In this document: one piece after another, positions 1 through 7,493 of the stretch
Numbering within the stretch: position 1 is the first letter of the stretch
Layout of the letters: each line of letters starts with the position of its first letter
Origin: Methylococcaceae bacterium
GTDB taxonomy: Bacteria; Pseudomonadota; Gammaproteobacteria; Methylococcales; Methylococcaceae
Length of the DNA: 22,889 nucleotides
Assembly (NCBI GenBank): GCA_028678445.1
Contig: JAJRDJ010000025.1
Coordinates: 1-22,889, forward strand
Direction: 5' to 3'
Notes under the pieces: model-generated
Seen by the model: only the letters and a program-made list of their open reading frames with translations
Databases searched by the model: none
Told to the model about the DNA's origin: nothing
Translations under genes and position numbers: made by a program

Positions 1-1301
1 CGGGAAGGTGCGCGGTTTTTCTGGCCTGGAATGCCGCCGGCACCCACGCGGGTGGCCATCACGGTGGCGGTTTGCGGCTTGTCGGGTGGTTCCGAGCCCC
101 AGGTCAAACGGTATTTATAAATACGCTCCTGGCCCGGGCCAAAGGCTTTCGCCGGGTTCCAGTAAGCCACGATATTGTCGAAAGTCTCGTCTGGCGAGGG
201 GATTTCGACCAGTTGGACCGCGCCCTTGCCCCAGTCGCCCAAGGGTTCGACCCAAACCGACGGACGCAGGTGGTAATTCGCGCCATCGTCCTGATAGTGG
301 TCGAAGTTGCGATCGCGGAGCAACAGCCCGAAACCTTTGGGGTTGTCGTCGGCAAAGGAGTTGACGCGGACTACGGGCGAATTGACCAGCGGCCGCCAGA
401 TCCATTCGCCCGAGCCGGTGTGCAGCGAGAGGCCATCGGAATCGTGAATTTCAGGACGGAAATCGTCGGCTACGCGGCGATCGTTCTCGCCATTCTGGAA
501 CATCGAGGTTAGCGGCGCGATGCCGATGCGTTCGATGTTCTTGCGCGGATAAAGGACGGCTTCGATGTCCATCACCGTTGAAGCGCCGGGGTTGACGATG
601 AAGGTGTAGGCGCCGGTGATGCTGGGGCTGTCGAGCAGGGCGTAAATGGTCACCGTTTCCGCTTTGGGCGCGGGCCGTTCCAGCCAGAAGCCGCGGAACT
701 CCGGAAATTCCTCATCGCGAGGCAAGCCTGTATCGATCGCCAGTCCCCTTGCCGACAGCCCATACTGCTTGGTGCCGCCGACCGCCCGGAAGTAACTGGC
801 GCCGAGAAACGAGAACATGTCGCGCTCGAAATCAGGGTGGGCATGAATACGAAAACCGGCAAAACCGATATCCTCGACATGTTCAGGGACCGGGAGCTGC
901 TTGCCATAAGTAAAGAGATCCTTGGAGAAATGAATCGGCCGTGCTACGTCCTGTACGACTTCGTGAAGCGTGACGGGATGCTTGAAGAACAGTCCCAGAT
1001 GAAACAACCGCGCCTGAAACGGAAGGTGCTCCTTGGCCCAGAGTGAGAGTTCCTTGCGGAAGTGGATGGACTGGTAATCGTCCCAGTCGAGATTGGCGAT
1101 CCACTCGGGGAGGGTGTTGGCGAAGGGCACGAAGGGGCCTTCCGAGAGTCGCCTGGCCTCCTCCTTGAGCCACTCATGGCTGAACGCCTGCCCTTTGCCG
1201 GCGGCTTTCGCGGGCCCGGGGGTGGCGCGTGATCCTGAGGGGGCCAAGGTTCCCCAAGCCGCCAGGGTGGCCAGTCGGGTCAGAAGTTCTCTTCTGTTCA
1301 T
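1..1301 (-). CDS. opgD: Periplasmic glucan biosynthesis protein, OpgG/OpgD family (partial, C-terminus off the window)
   Basis: This protein would act in the periplasm on the backbone or branching of osmoregulated periplasmic glucans. The frame is open from the ATG at 1299-1301 to the window edge, giving about 433 residues; the family usually has 500-550, so roughly the last fifth is missing. The N-terminus begins MNRRELLTRLATLAA, a twin-arginine (Tat) signal with RR followed by a hydrophobic stretch and an Ala-rich end. Tat export is typical of OpgD, whereas OpgG uses Sec, and this is why I prefer OpgD. Family-like segments include FGLLLRDRNFDHYQDDGA and, near the cut end, YRLTWGSEPP and ATRVGAGG. 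The gene points away from the NIF3-family gene, with 179 bases between the two starts. No second opg gene (opgH) is in view, so it may be a stand-alone copy. The family is clear; the D-versus-G choice rests mainly on the signal peptide. Confidence 0.88.
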   Translation of the reverse strand, partial: MNRRELLTRLATLAAWGTLAPSGSRATPGPAKAAGKGQAFSHEWLKEEARRLSEGPFVPFANTLPEWIANLDWDDYQSIHFRKELSLWAKEHLPFQARLFHLGLFFKHPVTLHEVVQDVARPIHFSKDLFTYGKQLPVPEHVEDIGFAGFRIHAHPDFERDMFSFLGASYFRAVGGTKQYGLSARGLAIDTGLPRDEEFPEFRGFWLERPAPKAETVTIYALLDSPSITGAYTFIVNPGASTVMDIEAVLYPRKNIERIGIAPLTSMFQNGENDRRVADDFRPEIHDSDGLSLHTGSGEWIWRPLVNSPVVRVNSFADDNPKGFGLLLRDRNFDHYQDDGANYHLRPSVWVEPLGDWGKGAVQLVEIPSPDETFDNIVAYWNPAKAFGPGQERIYKYRLTWGSEPPDKPQTATVMATRVGAGGIPGQKNRAPS

Positions 1302-1480
1302 TAAGATGGTTCACTCACGTGAGGGTTAAGCCAGGGGCCGGATCGGGATAATGCTCATATCAACAGTCCTGGGGGTAATCGTAAGGTATTTGTTCCGTAT
1401 TTGGGTTATGCCGGTACACTCAGGATATGGATCGTGCCGTTATCATGGCCCCCTTTCCATCGGACAGTCTGAACACTGGC

Positions 1481-2248
1481 ATGAACCTCACCCGCGACAG
1501 GCTTGAAGCGTATTTCGATGATCTCCTGAAGCCTGGAGACTTCGCCGATTACGGTCCGAATGGCCTGCAGATCGAGGGGGCCGAGGTGGTCGAACGGATC
1601 GCGTTTGCCGTGTCGGCCACGGCGCACTCGGTGCGGGTGGCCGCCGAAGGGCAGGCGCAGGCGCTGGTGGTGCATCACGGGTTGTTCTGGTCGTTTCATG
1701 GGGCGCGGACCCTGACGGGACCTTTCGCCCGCCGTGTCATGCCGCTGGTCCGGCGGGAGATCAACCTGTTTGCCTATCATTTGCCGCTGGATGCGCATCC
1801 GGAGGTGGGGAATGCGGCCTGTCTGGCGCGGCAACTGGGTTTGACCGAACTGAGGCCCTTCGGCGATCACCAGGGTTGCCCGACCGGGGTGCGCGGACAG
1901 TTTCACCAGCCATTCACGGCTGCCGCCTTGCAAGAGCGCCTGGCCGAGGTGCTCGATCACGCCGTGCTGCTGGCCACGCCGGACGGACGGAGGCCGGTGC
2001 AATCGGTCGGCATCATCACCGGCGGAGCCAATCGCGACTGGGTGCTGGCATGGCGCGAGGGGCTGGATGCCTACATCACCGGGGAGATGAGCGAACATGA
2101 CTGGCACGAGAGTCAGGAGGCGGGACTCCACATGTATGCCGGCGGGCATAATGCCACCGAACAGTTCGGCATACAGGCGCTTATGGTTCGGGTGCGGGAG
2201 CGTTTTGGGGTGGAGAGCTTTTTCATTCCGAGCGACAACCCGGCCTGA
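1481..2248 (+). CDS. NIF3-like dinuclear metal-centre protein (YbgI family)
   Basis: This is a NIF3/YbgI family protein, a hexameric toroid with a two-metal centre. Its biochemical role is not firmly established; it is often annotated as a GTP cyclohydrolase 1 type 2 homologue. The metal-ligand motifs are visible: VVHHG (His65-His66), HLPLDAHPE (around residues 100-108) and the C-terminal GHNATEQFG. The N-terminal DYGPNGLQIEG matches the E. coli DYAPNGLQVEG segment closely. I chose the ATG at 1481 (255 residues) because it places this segment where E. coli YbgI (247 residues) has it. An in-frame ATG at 1427 has a possible ribosome site (CAGGA) just upstream and would add 18 residues that look unlike the family. 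The GNAT gene follows 68 bases later on the same strand and may be co-transcribed. Confidence 0.92.
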   Translation: MNLTRDRLEAYFDDLLKPGDFADYGPNGLQIEGAEVVERIAFAVSATAHSVRVAAEGQAQALVVHHGLFWSFHGARTLTGPFARRVMPLVRREINLFAYHLPLDAHPEVGNAACLARQLGLTELRPFGDHQGCPTGVRGQFHQPFTAAALQERLAEVLDHAVLLATPDGRRPVQSVGIITGGANRDWVLAWREGLDAYITGEMSEHDWHESQEAGLHMYAGGHNATEQFGIQALMVRVRERFGVESFFIPSDNPA

Positions 2249-2316
2249 GCGTATGAACACCAATCGATCCCGGCCGGGGACCGAGGAGTCTGAGCGCCAA
2301 AGCAAGGAACGAGCGG

Positions 2317-2850
2317 GTGTTGCACATGCCATCCCCTGATGTGAGCTTTGAATACGCTGGCAGCGGGGATGCCGAGGCCATTTCGATCATGTCCAGGCAA
2401 ATCTGGCAGGCGCATTATCGCCCGCACATTCTGACCGAGGGGGAGCTGGAGTTTTTTTGGCAACGGGCTTACCGGCCTGATTCTATCCGTTCCGACATGC
2501 GCAACGGGTCCCGCTATGAGTGGATCAGGGTCGAGGCCCGGCCGGTTGGCTTCATGGCGTACCGGGCCGAGTCTGAAGCGTGCCGGCTGCACCTCGGCAA
2601 ACTCTATCTTGATCCCGAGTTCCACGGTCTCGGCATCGGGGCCATGGCTTTGGCAAGGGTCCTGGAGCTGGCGGTGGCGGAGGGGTTGCGAGAAATCTAT
2701 CTCTACGTTTTTCGCCAAAACCTCAAGGCGATTCGTGCCTACGTAAAAGCCGGATTCGTCATCGCTCGCACCGAGATGACCGAATGTGGCAAGGGTTACC
2801 GGTATGACGACTTTGTAATGGTCCGCCGGGTTTTGCCGGAAGCTTGTTGA
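2317..2850 (+). CDS. GNAT-family N-acetyltransferase
   Basis: This is a GCN5-related acetyltransferase of 177 residues, a usual length for a single-domain member. The acetyl-CoA binding motif A is visible as LYLDPEFHGLGIGAMAL, with the Q/R-x-x-G-x-G/A pattern as HGLGIG. It is followed by the motif B region LREIYLYVFRQNLKAIRAYVKAGF, in which an Asn precedes A-x-x-x-Y-x-x-x-G-F as is common in the superfamily. The substrate cannot be told from sequence. The GTG at 2317 has AAGGAA about seven bases upstream; an ATG at 2326 is an alternative that would shorten the protein by three residues. The gene ends just before a strong hairpin at 2861-2894 and converges on the Met/His-rich gene. Confidence 0.88.
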   Translation: MLHMPSPDVSFEYAGSGDAEAISIMSRQIWQAHYRPHILTEGELEFFWQRAYRPDSIRSDMRNGSRYEWIRVEARPVGFMAYRAESEACRLHLGKLYLDPEFHGLGIGAMALARVLELAVAEGLREIYLYVFRQNLKAIRAYVKAGFVIARTEMTECGKGYRYDDFVMVRRVLPEAC

Positions 2851-2860
2851 ACCTGGCGTG

Positions 2861-2894
2861 AAGCGCTAGGGGCGGTGCGCCGCCCCTAGCGCTT
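2861..2894. terminator. Perfect 15-bp inverted repeat between convergent genes
   Basis: The arms AAGCGCTAGGGGCGG and CCGCCCCTAGCGCTT pair perfectly around a four-base loop (TGCG). The hairpin lies 10 bases after the stop of the acetyltransferase gene and 7 bases beyond the stop of the convergent Met/His-rich gene, so it can serve both strands. There is no long T tract on either side, so termination efficiency is inferred from the stem alone. Confidence 0.8.
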
Positions 2895-2901
2895 GGTGCT
2901 A

Positions 2902-3393
2902 TCAGCGAGGGGGCGCGGGTTGGGCAGCCGGAGCCGCCGGGGCGGTATTGCCATGCTGCATGCCCGGCATGTTGCCCATGCCGCCGGCTGCGGGGCCGCC
3001 GTGCTGCATGCCCGGCATGGCGCCGCCTGACATGCCGGGCATTCCGCCCTTCTGCTTCATCATGTCCTGCATGTGCTGCTGCATCATCTGGTGATGCTGC
3101 TTCTCGTGATCTTTCATCAGCTGAAGCTGTTCGGCTTTCAGTCGGTCCTTCTCCTTGGGATCTGTGGCTGCCAGAATCTTGTTGGACAGCTCATGCATTT
3201 TCAGCAGGTGCTCCTGTTTTCCCTTGAGTTTATCCTCGCTCATCATCATGCCGCTCATATCCATCCCTCCCATTTGCTGCCCGCCAGCCGGTGGGGTGGG
3301 GATGGGCTTCGGGGCGGCTTCCTCGGCCTGCGTTGCCGGCAGGCAGAAGGCGGCGGTCAAAAAGGCAACGGTACAGGTGATTTTTAGGGTCAT
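2902..3393 (-). CDS. Small secreted Met/His-rich protein, possible metal binder
   Basis: I do not recognise a named family. The 163-residue product has a clear Sec signal peptide (MTLKITCTVAFLTAAFCLPATQA followed by EEAAP), so the mature protein should be periplasmic or released. The mature part has 20 Met and 8 His. It has an N-terminal GGMDMSGMMM cluster, a charged middle that looks helical (KLKGKQEHLLKMHELSNK to LMKDHEKQHHQMMQQHMQDM), and a Gly/Pro-rich tail that repeats MPGM and MPGMQHG. Met-rich and MxxM clusters of this kind bind Cu(I) or Ag(I) in other periplasmic proteins, so copper handling is a reasonable inference but is not shown. The start at 3393 is set by GAGGAG six bases upstream; an upstream in-frame start at 3426 would spoil the signal peptide. 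It lies downstream of the secretion operon, separated from gspD by a hairpin, so it probably has its own promoter. Confidence 0.75.
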   Translation of the reverse strand: MTLKITCTVAFLTAAFCLPATQAEEAAPKPIPTPPAGGQQMGGMDMSGMMMSEDKLKGKQEHLLKMHELSNKILAATDPKEKDRLKAEQLQLMKDHEKQHHQMMQQHMQDMMKQKGGMPGMSGGAMPGMQHGGPAAGGMGNMPGMQHGNTAPAAPAAQPAPPR

Positions 3394-3475
3394 GGTGCTC
3401 TCCTCGTTTTTAGTCCGATCAGGCAAATGCTTGAGTGGAGGCGCAGCTTAACAGAATCGGCGCTGCACCTGTGTT

Positions 3476-3513
3476 GGGGGCTTTCAGTCTGCCTGATAAG
3501 ACGGAAAGCCCCC
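3476..3513 (-). terminator. Hairpin downstream of gspD
   Basis: GGGGGCTTTC at 3476-3485 pairs with GAAAGCCCCC at 3504-3513. The stem extends inward by GTCT/AGAC past one mismatch, with loop GCCTGATA. It lies 50 bases beyond the gspD stop on the minus strand, where the long secretion operon should end. No T tract follows, so this is a likely but not certain terminator. Confidence 0.6.
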
Positions 3514-3562
3514 GTGAGCATCGTCATGGCCGGCGCTGCTCACGAACTTGTCCTGACCCGGT

Positions 3563-6010
3563 TTACGGCATGCCCCCGCTGCCGCCATAATTAATATTGG
3601 ACGTACCCGGGTCATAGAGGCCGGTGAGCTTGCGGCGGAACTCATTGGAAATCTCCCGGCCCTTGACCTGATTGTCCACAATGCGGGGGGTCAGGAGGAC
3701 AACCAGTTCGGTTCGATTAGATTCCATGTTGGTGGCTCCGAACAGGTCACCGATGATCGGTAGTTCATAGAGCAAGGGGATACCGGATCGGATATTGGCA
3801 GTGTTCTCTCTGATCAACCCGCCGAGCACCAGGGTGTCCCCGTCCTGCACGGCAACGGTGCTCTTGATCTGCCGCTGGGCAATGGTGGGTGAGTTAATTT
3901 GATCAGTCTGGCCGCTGCCGCTGGGCTTTGCCTTGACGTTGCTGACCGTCTGGATGATGTCCATGTTGACCAGTCCGCCGGCATTCACCCGGGGTTTGAT
4001 ATTCAGCAGGACGCCCGTGTCGCGATACTGGATGGCCTGGACGACATTGTTGGTGTTGATGGTATTGGAGACGGAGCCGGTCAGGATGGGCACCTGATCG
4101 CCCACGCGCATCGAGGCTTCCTGATTGTTGAGCACCATCAGCGAGGGCGAGGCCAGCATGTTGACCTTGCCTTTGTCGGCTTGGGCTTGCAGCAGTAATC
4201 TGACATCCTTGCCTAATGCCGTCAGGGAGTACGTGAAAGCGTATGCGGAAGCGGCTTGTACGACTTCATCGGCGATTAGCTGACCCGGATTCAGGCCCGC
4301 GCGGTTCGACCCCGCCTGGAAATACCACTTGATGCCGTATTTCAGGTTGTCGGTCAGCTCGACCTCGGCGATGGTCGCGTCTATCAGCACCTGCAGCGGC
4401 AGCACATCCAGCTCCTTGATAACGGCCTCGATTTCCTTGTATTCCTGGGATTTGGCCGTGATGATCATGGCATTATTCGGCGGATCGGCGACGATGCGGA
4501 TGTTGCCGATATTGGTGGCGGTGCTGCCCTGGGTTCTCGAGCTGGATGTGCCGCGCCCCATGCCGCCGCCGAAACCGCCGCCGCCACTGCCGCCAAAGCC
4601 GCCTGAAGCACCGCCCAGGCCACCTGAAGAACTGCCGCCCAAACCCCCGGAGGAGCTCCCGCCAAATCCACCGGAGGAGCTCCCGCCAAATCCACCGGAG
4701 GAGCCGCCACCGCCCGAGTCGAACCCGTAACTGGGGCCCATGGTGGAGCCGAGGCTCCCTGAGCCCGAGCCCATACCCAGGCTACCCGAGGTGCTGGAGC
4801 CCAGGTTGCCACTGGAGTCGGTAAAGCCGCTGGCGCCACCGCCCGGAATTCCGGCGCTGCTGGCGCCGACATTGCTGTTTTCAAAGCCTGGCCGCAATGA
4901 AGCGCGGCTGCCCCCGCCGCCGCCCCCCCCAAAGATATTGCTGAGGGTCTTCGCCAGTTCCACGGCATCGACATTCTGCAGCCGGTAGACATGGATGCTG
5001 CCCATGCGGCGGGGGCTATACCGATCCAGCCGTCCCACCCAGCTCGAAATTTCTTCCAGATAGCGCGGTTGCGGCGTGATGGCCATGATCGCGTTCAGCC
5101 GGTCGATCGGCAGAATCCGTACCAGGCCCGCCAGCGGACCCTTGGCGGTATCGCCGAGGATTTTCTCTATCTCCATGCCCACCAGCGCGGGTTCCACGTT
5201 GGCCAGCGGGAAAATGCCCACCGACATGCCGCGCATGAAATCCACGTCGAAGAGCTGGATGGTATCCAGTACGCTGGATAATTCGTCCGAGCTGCCCGCC
5301 AGCCAGAGCATGTTGCGGGCGGAATCGACCCTGACGATCGATTTGGGTGGCATCAGGGGCTCGAGGATTTTTTGCATCTCCTGCACGCCGACATAGCGCA
5401 GCGGTACCACCCGCAGCTGATAGCCGGTGGGAATCCGCTGTCCCGGCATGCCCATGCGAGCGCCGGGGGCGCCGACCACGCCGGAAGTTTCCGGTTCGAT
5501 GCGGTAGATGCCATTGTCCTTGATGAGCACGGCACCATTGATGCGCAGGAGAGTTTCCAGCGTCGGGATCAGTTCGTCATCGGTCAAGGCCCGGGTGGTT
5601 TGCAGGGTCACCCGTCCGGATACCTTGGGGCTGATGACATAGTTGAGTTTGAGGGTCTCGTCGAGGATGGTTTTGGCTACCTCGTTGAGATCGGCGTCAT
5701 CAAAGTTGAGCGTGTACTTGCCCTCCTTGTGGCCACGCGCGGCGGAAGCGGGCGCCGCGCCCACGGTCGCTCCGCCGCGTCCGAGCAGATTGCCGGTGGC
5801 CGGATAGTATTCCGGCGGTTGCACGGGCTTCGCGCCCAGCGGTTCGCTCTGAATGGGACGCGCATCCAGGCCCCTGTTCAGCGGCTGTACGCGGAGATTG
5901 GCCGGAATGGGCGTTCTCTTGACGGCTTCCGGCGCCAGGGATTCACAGCCGCCCAAGCCCAGGGCGATCGACAGGGGAATGACGGCGAGGCGTCGTTTCG
6001 TCATGTGCAT
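3563..6010 (-). CDS. gspD: Type II secretion outer-membrane secretin
   Basis: GspD forms the outer-membrane channel of the type II secretion system. The 815-residue protein starts with a lipoprotein signal (lipobox LGGC, Cys22), so it may reach the outer membrane as a lipoprotein; the usual GspD has a plain signal peptide. The N0 domain is at about 98-175 (KYTLNFDDADLNEVAKTILD), N1 at about 195-258 (YQLRVVPLRYVGVQEMQKIL), N2 at about 263-330 and N3 from about 337. N3 is interrupted by a Gly/Ser-rich insert at residues 361-488 and resumes near 500. The secretin domain spans about 535-780, with VPILTGSVSN at 640-649, the GVLLNIKPRV segment at 666-675 and the closing ELVVLLTPRIVD. A short tail rich in Gly follows. 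It is the last gene of the operon, 97 bases after the N gene. ATG at 6010 and ATG at 6004 are both possible starts. Confidence 0.96.
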   Translation of the reverse strand: MHMTKRRLAVIPLSIALGLGGCESLAPEAVKRTPIPANLRVQPLNRGLDARPIQSEPLGAKPVQPPEYYPATGNLLGRGGATVGAAPASAARGHKEGKYTLNFDDADLNEVAKTILDETLKLNYVISPKVSGRVTLQTTRALTDDELIPTLETLLRINGAVLIKDNGIYRIEPETSGVVGAPGARMGMPGQRIPTGYQLRVVPLRYVGVQEMQKILEPLMPPKSIVRVDSARNMLWLAGSSDELSSVLDTIQLFDVDFMRGMSVGIFPLANVEPALVGMEIEKILGDTAKGPLAGLVRILPIDRLNAIMAITPQPRYLEEISSWVGRLDRYSPRRMGSIHVYRLQNVDAVELAKTLSNIFGGGGGGGSRASLRPGFENSNVGASSAGIPGGGASGFTDSSGNLGSSTSGSLGMGSGSGSLGSTMGPSYGFDSGGGGSSGGFGGSSSGGFGGSSSGGLGGSSSGGLGGASGGFGGSGGGGFGGGMGRGTSSSRTQGSTATNIGNIRIVADPPNNAMIITAKSQEYKEIEAVIKELDVLPLQVLIDATIAEVELTDNLKYGIKWYFQAGSNRAGLNPGQLIADEVVQAASAYAFTYSLTALGKDVRLLLQAQADKGKVNMLASPSLMVLNNQEASMRVGDQVPILTGSVSNTINTNNVVQAIQYRDTGVLLNIKPRVNAGGLVNMDIIQTVSNVKAKPSGSGQTDQINSPTIAQRQIKSTVAVQDGDTLVLGGLIRENTANIRSGIPLLYELPIIGDLFGATNMESNRTELVVLLTPRIVDNQVKGREISNEFRRKLTGLYDPGTSNINYGGSGGMP
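4547..4930 (-). repeat. Gly/Ser-rich insert in GspD with tandem octapeptide units
   Basis: This stretch codes for residues 361-488 of GspD, almost entirely Gly and Ser. Between about 4610 and 4687 an eight-residue unit, GGSSSGGF or GGSSSGGL, repeats three times in tandem. The 24-base DNA unit is nearly identical in two copies, each containing GCCAAATCCACCGGAGGAG. Short Gly/Ser loops in N3 are common in GspD; one of about 128 residues is long. Confidence 0.85.
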
Positions 6011-6107
6011 GAAGGTTTTCTTTCAGTCGAAATCATTGGAAACTCGGCAGCCCAGATATCGGGGCGTGGCCATCTGGCGGTTGCGCAACATATTGATATA
6101 ACGTGGG

Positions 6108-6566
6108 CTATTGATCCATTGGCGTAGATTGTTCCATGCTGCCATCTTGGCCAGGACCCTGCAGCTCGTCACCCTCGTCCGGCAGGAATTCTCCCGGGGC
6201 ATCGGGAATCTCCGTCATGCCCTCATTGCCAGGAATGGGTTGTGCCGCTGGGTAACGACCCGTTCCCGCGCCAGGGGCCTGTCCCGGAATTGGCGGCCGC
6301 TGATTGGTCTGCGCGGGGGATGGAACGGGTTGTGGCGGTGGTGGCACTGGGGGGACTGATGGACGGGCTCCCGGCGCACCCTTCGGGCGTTTTTTGAGCA
6401 GGGGTAAATCTTCCTTGAAGCCGCCTTGCTCCATCAGAATCCGATCCGGTTTGATGGCGGATATTTGCCAGCCGTCCAGGGCATCCTTCGTTTTCATGCG
6501 CTTGTATTTTCCCTTGGCATCCGCGATGAGGGCCATTTTCCCCTCGGGGGTGGACAAAATACCCAT
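6108..6566 (-). CDS. Type II secretion protein N (GspC/XpsN-like), C-terminal part after a frameshift
   Basis: This frame carries the periplasmic half of the GspC-like N protein. In-frame codons upstream of this ATG read PPPITLKLMG, which runs straight into LSTPEGKMALIADAKGKYKRMKTKDALDGWQISAIKPDRILME. That is the compact beta-rich homology-region type of domain found in GspC and related secretion proteins, which touches the N-terminal domains of the secretin. A Pro-rich, acidic tail of about 85 residues follows, ending EQSTPMDQ. No ribosome site suits this ATG, and the domain clearly begins upstream of it, so it is probably not an independent gene. Removing one base from the G5 run at 6629-6633 joins it to the 6619-6888 frame as a 259-residue protein, close to the size of Xanthomonas XpsN. 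It lies directly ahead of gspD, as in xps clusters. Confidence 0.72.
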   Translation of the reverse strand: MGILSTPEGKMALIADAKGKYKRMKTKDALDGWQISAIKPDRILMEQGGFKEDLPLLKKRPKGAPGARPSVPPVPPPPQPVPSPAQTNQRPPIPGQAPGAGTGRYPAAQPIPGNEGMTEIPDAPGEFLPDEGDELQGPGQDGSMEQSTPMDQ

Positions 6567-6618
6567 GAGTTTCAGGGTGATGGGCGGAGGCGTCTGGGGT
6601 GGCGGCGGGGGGGGGCGG

Positions 6619-6888
6619 TTACGCCGACGGGGGCTGCCCGGGACGCCGCGACTCCATGAAGAGCGGCCTTTCCACGAGCTGTTGATACAGGTTCAGGGCA
6701 GGCAGTGAGAAATCATCGGGCAATAGCCCGGGTTCGGGCATGGGGGCGGTTGCCGGGCTTTCCGATTGCACCGCATGTCCACGGTGTTTGCGCAGGTAGA
6801 ACCATTCGCCCGTCAGCAGGGCCGCGACGGCCGACATGATGATCAGCAAAATGGCGCTCAGGATATAAGGACGCAGACGCTTGGGCAT
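6619..6888 (-). CDS. Type II secretion protein N (GspC/XpsN-like), N-terminal part with membrane anchor
   Basis: This 89-residue frame encodes the inner-membrane anchor of the GspC-like N protein. It has a short basic cytoplasmic start (MPKRLRPY), one membrane helix at about residues 8-32 (ILSAILLIIMSAVAALL), a linker, and then LPALNLYQQLVERPLFMESRRP. The pattern ERPLF...SRRP is typical just before the periplasmic domain of GspC/N proteins. Translation then hits TAA (6619-6621), and the rest of the protein continues in the next frame. The gene starts two bases after the gspM stop, so it is tightly coupled in the operon. As it stands the product would be an anchor without its secretin-contacting domain. 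A single-base sequencing or assembly error, a true mutation and a programmed frameshift are all possible. Confidence 0.75.
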   Translation of the reverse strand: MPKRLRPYILSAILLIIMSAVAALLTGEWFYLRKHRGHAVQSESPATAPMPEPGLLPDDFSLPALNLYQQLVERPLFMESRRPGQPPSA

Positions 6889-6890
6889 CT

Positions 6891-7493
6891 TCAGGGCGCC
6901 TGCATGTAGCCGACCACGTCAAAATCGACGCTCAGGCGGTCCTCGACTGCCGGGTTCTTGTCCCTGGGGTTACGCGGCATGCGAATGGGTCGTATATTGA
7001 GGTTTTCGATGAAGAGGTAAGGCTTGCCGGATTCAAAGGTGTGCAGCACCTGACGCAGCACCTGCGTGCTGCCGGTCATGCGGATTTTTACGCCCACCCG
7101 CACGGCATTTTCCTCGTTACGCTCCGGGATGACCTGGGTACTGGACAACTCGCCGCCGGCTTCGCTGACGGCCTGCTTGATCCGGCTTTGCAGATCCGCC
7201 GAGGCTAGCGCCGCCGTGCTGGTGGGGAGAAAAGCCTCGTTTTTTTGGGCCAGCGCCTTGATGGAGTCCAGCCGCTGGGTCAGCGGTCCCTTGCCGTCGA
7301 CAACCTTCTGCAGATGCTGCAGACGGAACCTGAGATCAGCCACTGTCTCCCGGTATTCCTTGCCGAGGCCCAGCAAGGGCGAAATGACGGCGAAATAAAT
7401 GAGCACCAATAGCAATATCAGTAGCGCGACCGCGCCCAGTTTCGAGGTATTGAACTCGATAGGCCGGCTCAGGCGTTCAGTGAGGTTTTTCAG
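6891..7493 (-). CDS. gspM: Type II secretion inner-membrane protein GspM (PilO-like)
   Basis: GspM pairs with GspL in the inner-membrane assembly platform. The frame gives about 200 residues: a short basic cytoplasmic segment (LKNLTERLSRPIEFNTSK), a membrane helix (LGAVALLILLLVLIYFAV), a coiled-coil-like stretch (KEYRETVADLRFRLQHLQKVV) and a periplasmic ferredoxin-like fold of the PilO type ending VDFDVVGYMQAP. The first ATG/GTG/TTG-type start giving most of the protein is a TTG at 7415, but that lies inside the membrane helix. The only plausible start preserving the helix and the basic segment is CTG at 7493, four bases after GGGAGG, overlapping the end of gspL by 17 bases; ATT at 7496 is an alternative. 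I annotate the CTG start with reservation. Gene identity is supported by its place between gspL and the N gene. Confidence 0.82.
   Translation of the reverse strand: MKNLTERLSRPIEFNTSKLGAVALLILLLVLIYFAVISPLLGLGKEYRETVADLRFRLQHLQKVVDGKGPLTQRLDSIKALAQKNEAFLPTSTAALASADLQSRIKQAVSEAGGELSSTQVIPERNEENAVRVGVKIRMTGSTQVLRQVLHTFESGKPYLFIENLNIRPIRMPRNPRDKNPAVEDRLSVDFDVVGYMQAP

Noticed and set aside
1406..2332. 308-residue open frame on the minus strand
   Set aside because: It is antisense to the NIF3-family gene, whose own protein matches its family throughout. Its translation is Arg/His/Pro-rich with no domain; such frames are common in GC-rich DNA.
2252..2339. Short frame between the NIF3-family and GNAT genes starting MNTNRSRPG
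   Set aside because: It has 28 codons, no convincing ribosome site, and overlaps the GNAT start; nothing supports translation.
4329..4730. Pro-rich frame on the plus strand with repeated PPEELPP units
   Set aside because: It is the complement of the Gly/Ser repeat of GspD; the repeat pattern is inherited from that coding sequence.
5372..6127. 251-residue open frame on the plus strand
   Set aside because: It is antisense to the start of gspD and has no recognisable domain or ribosome site.
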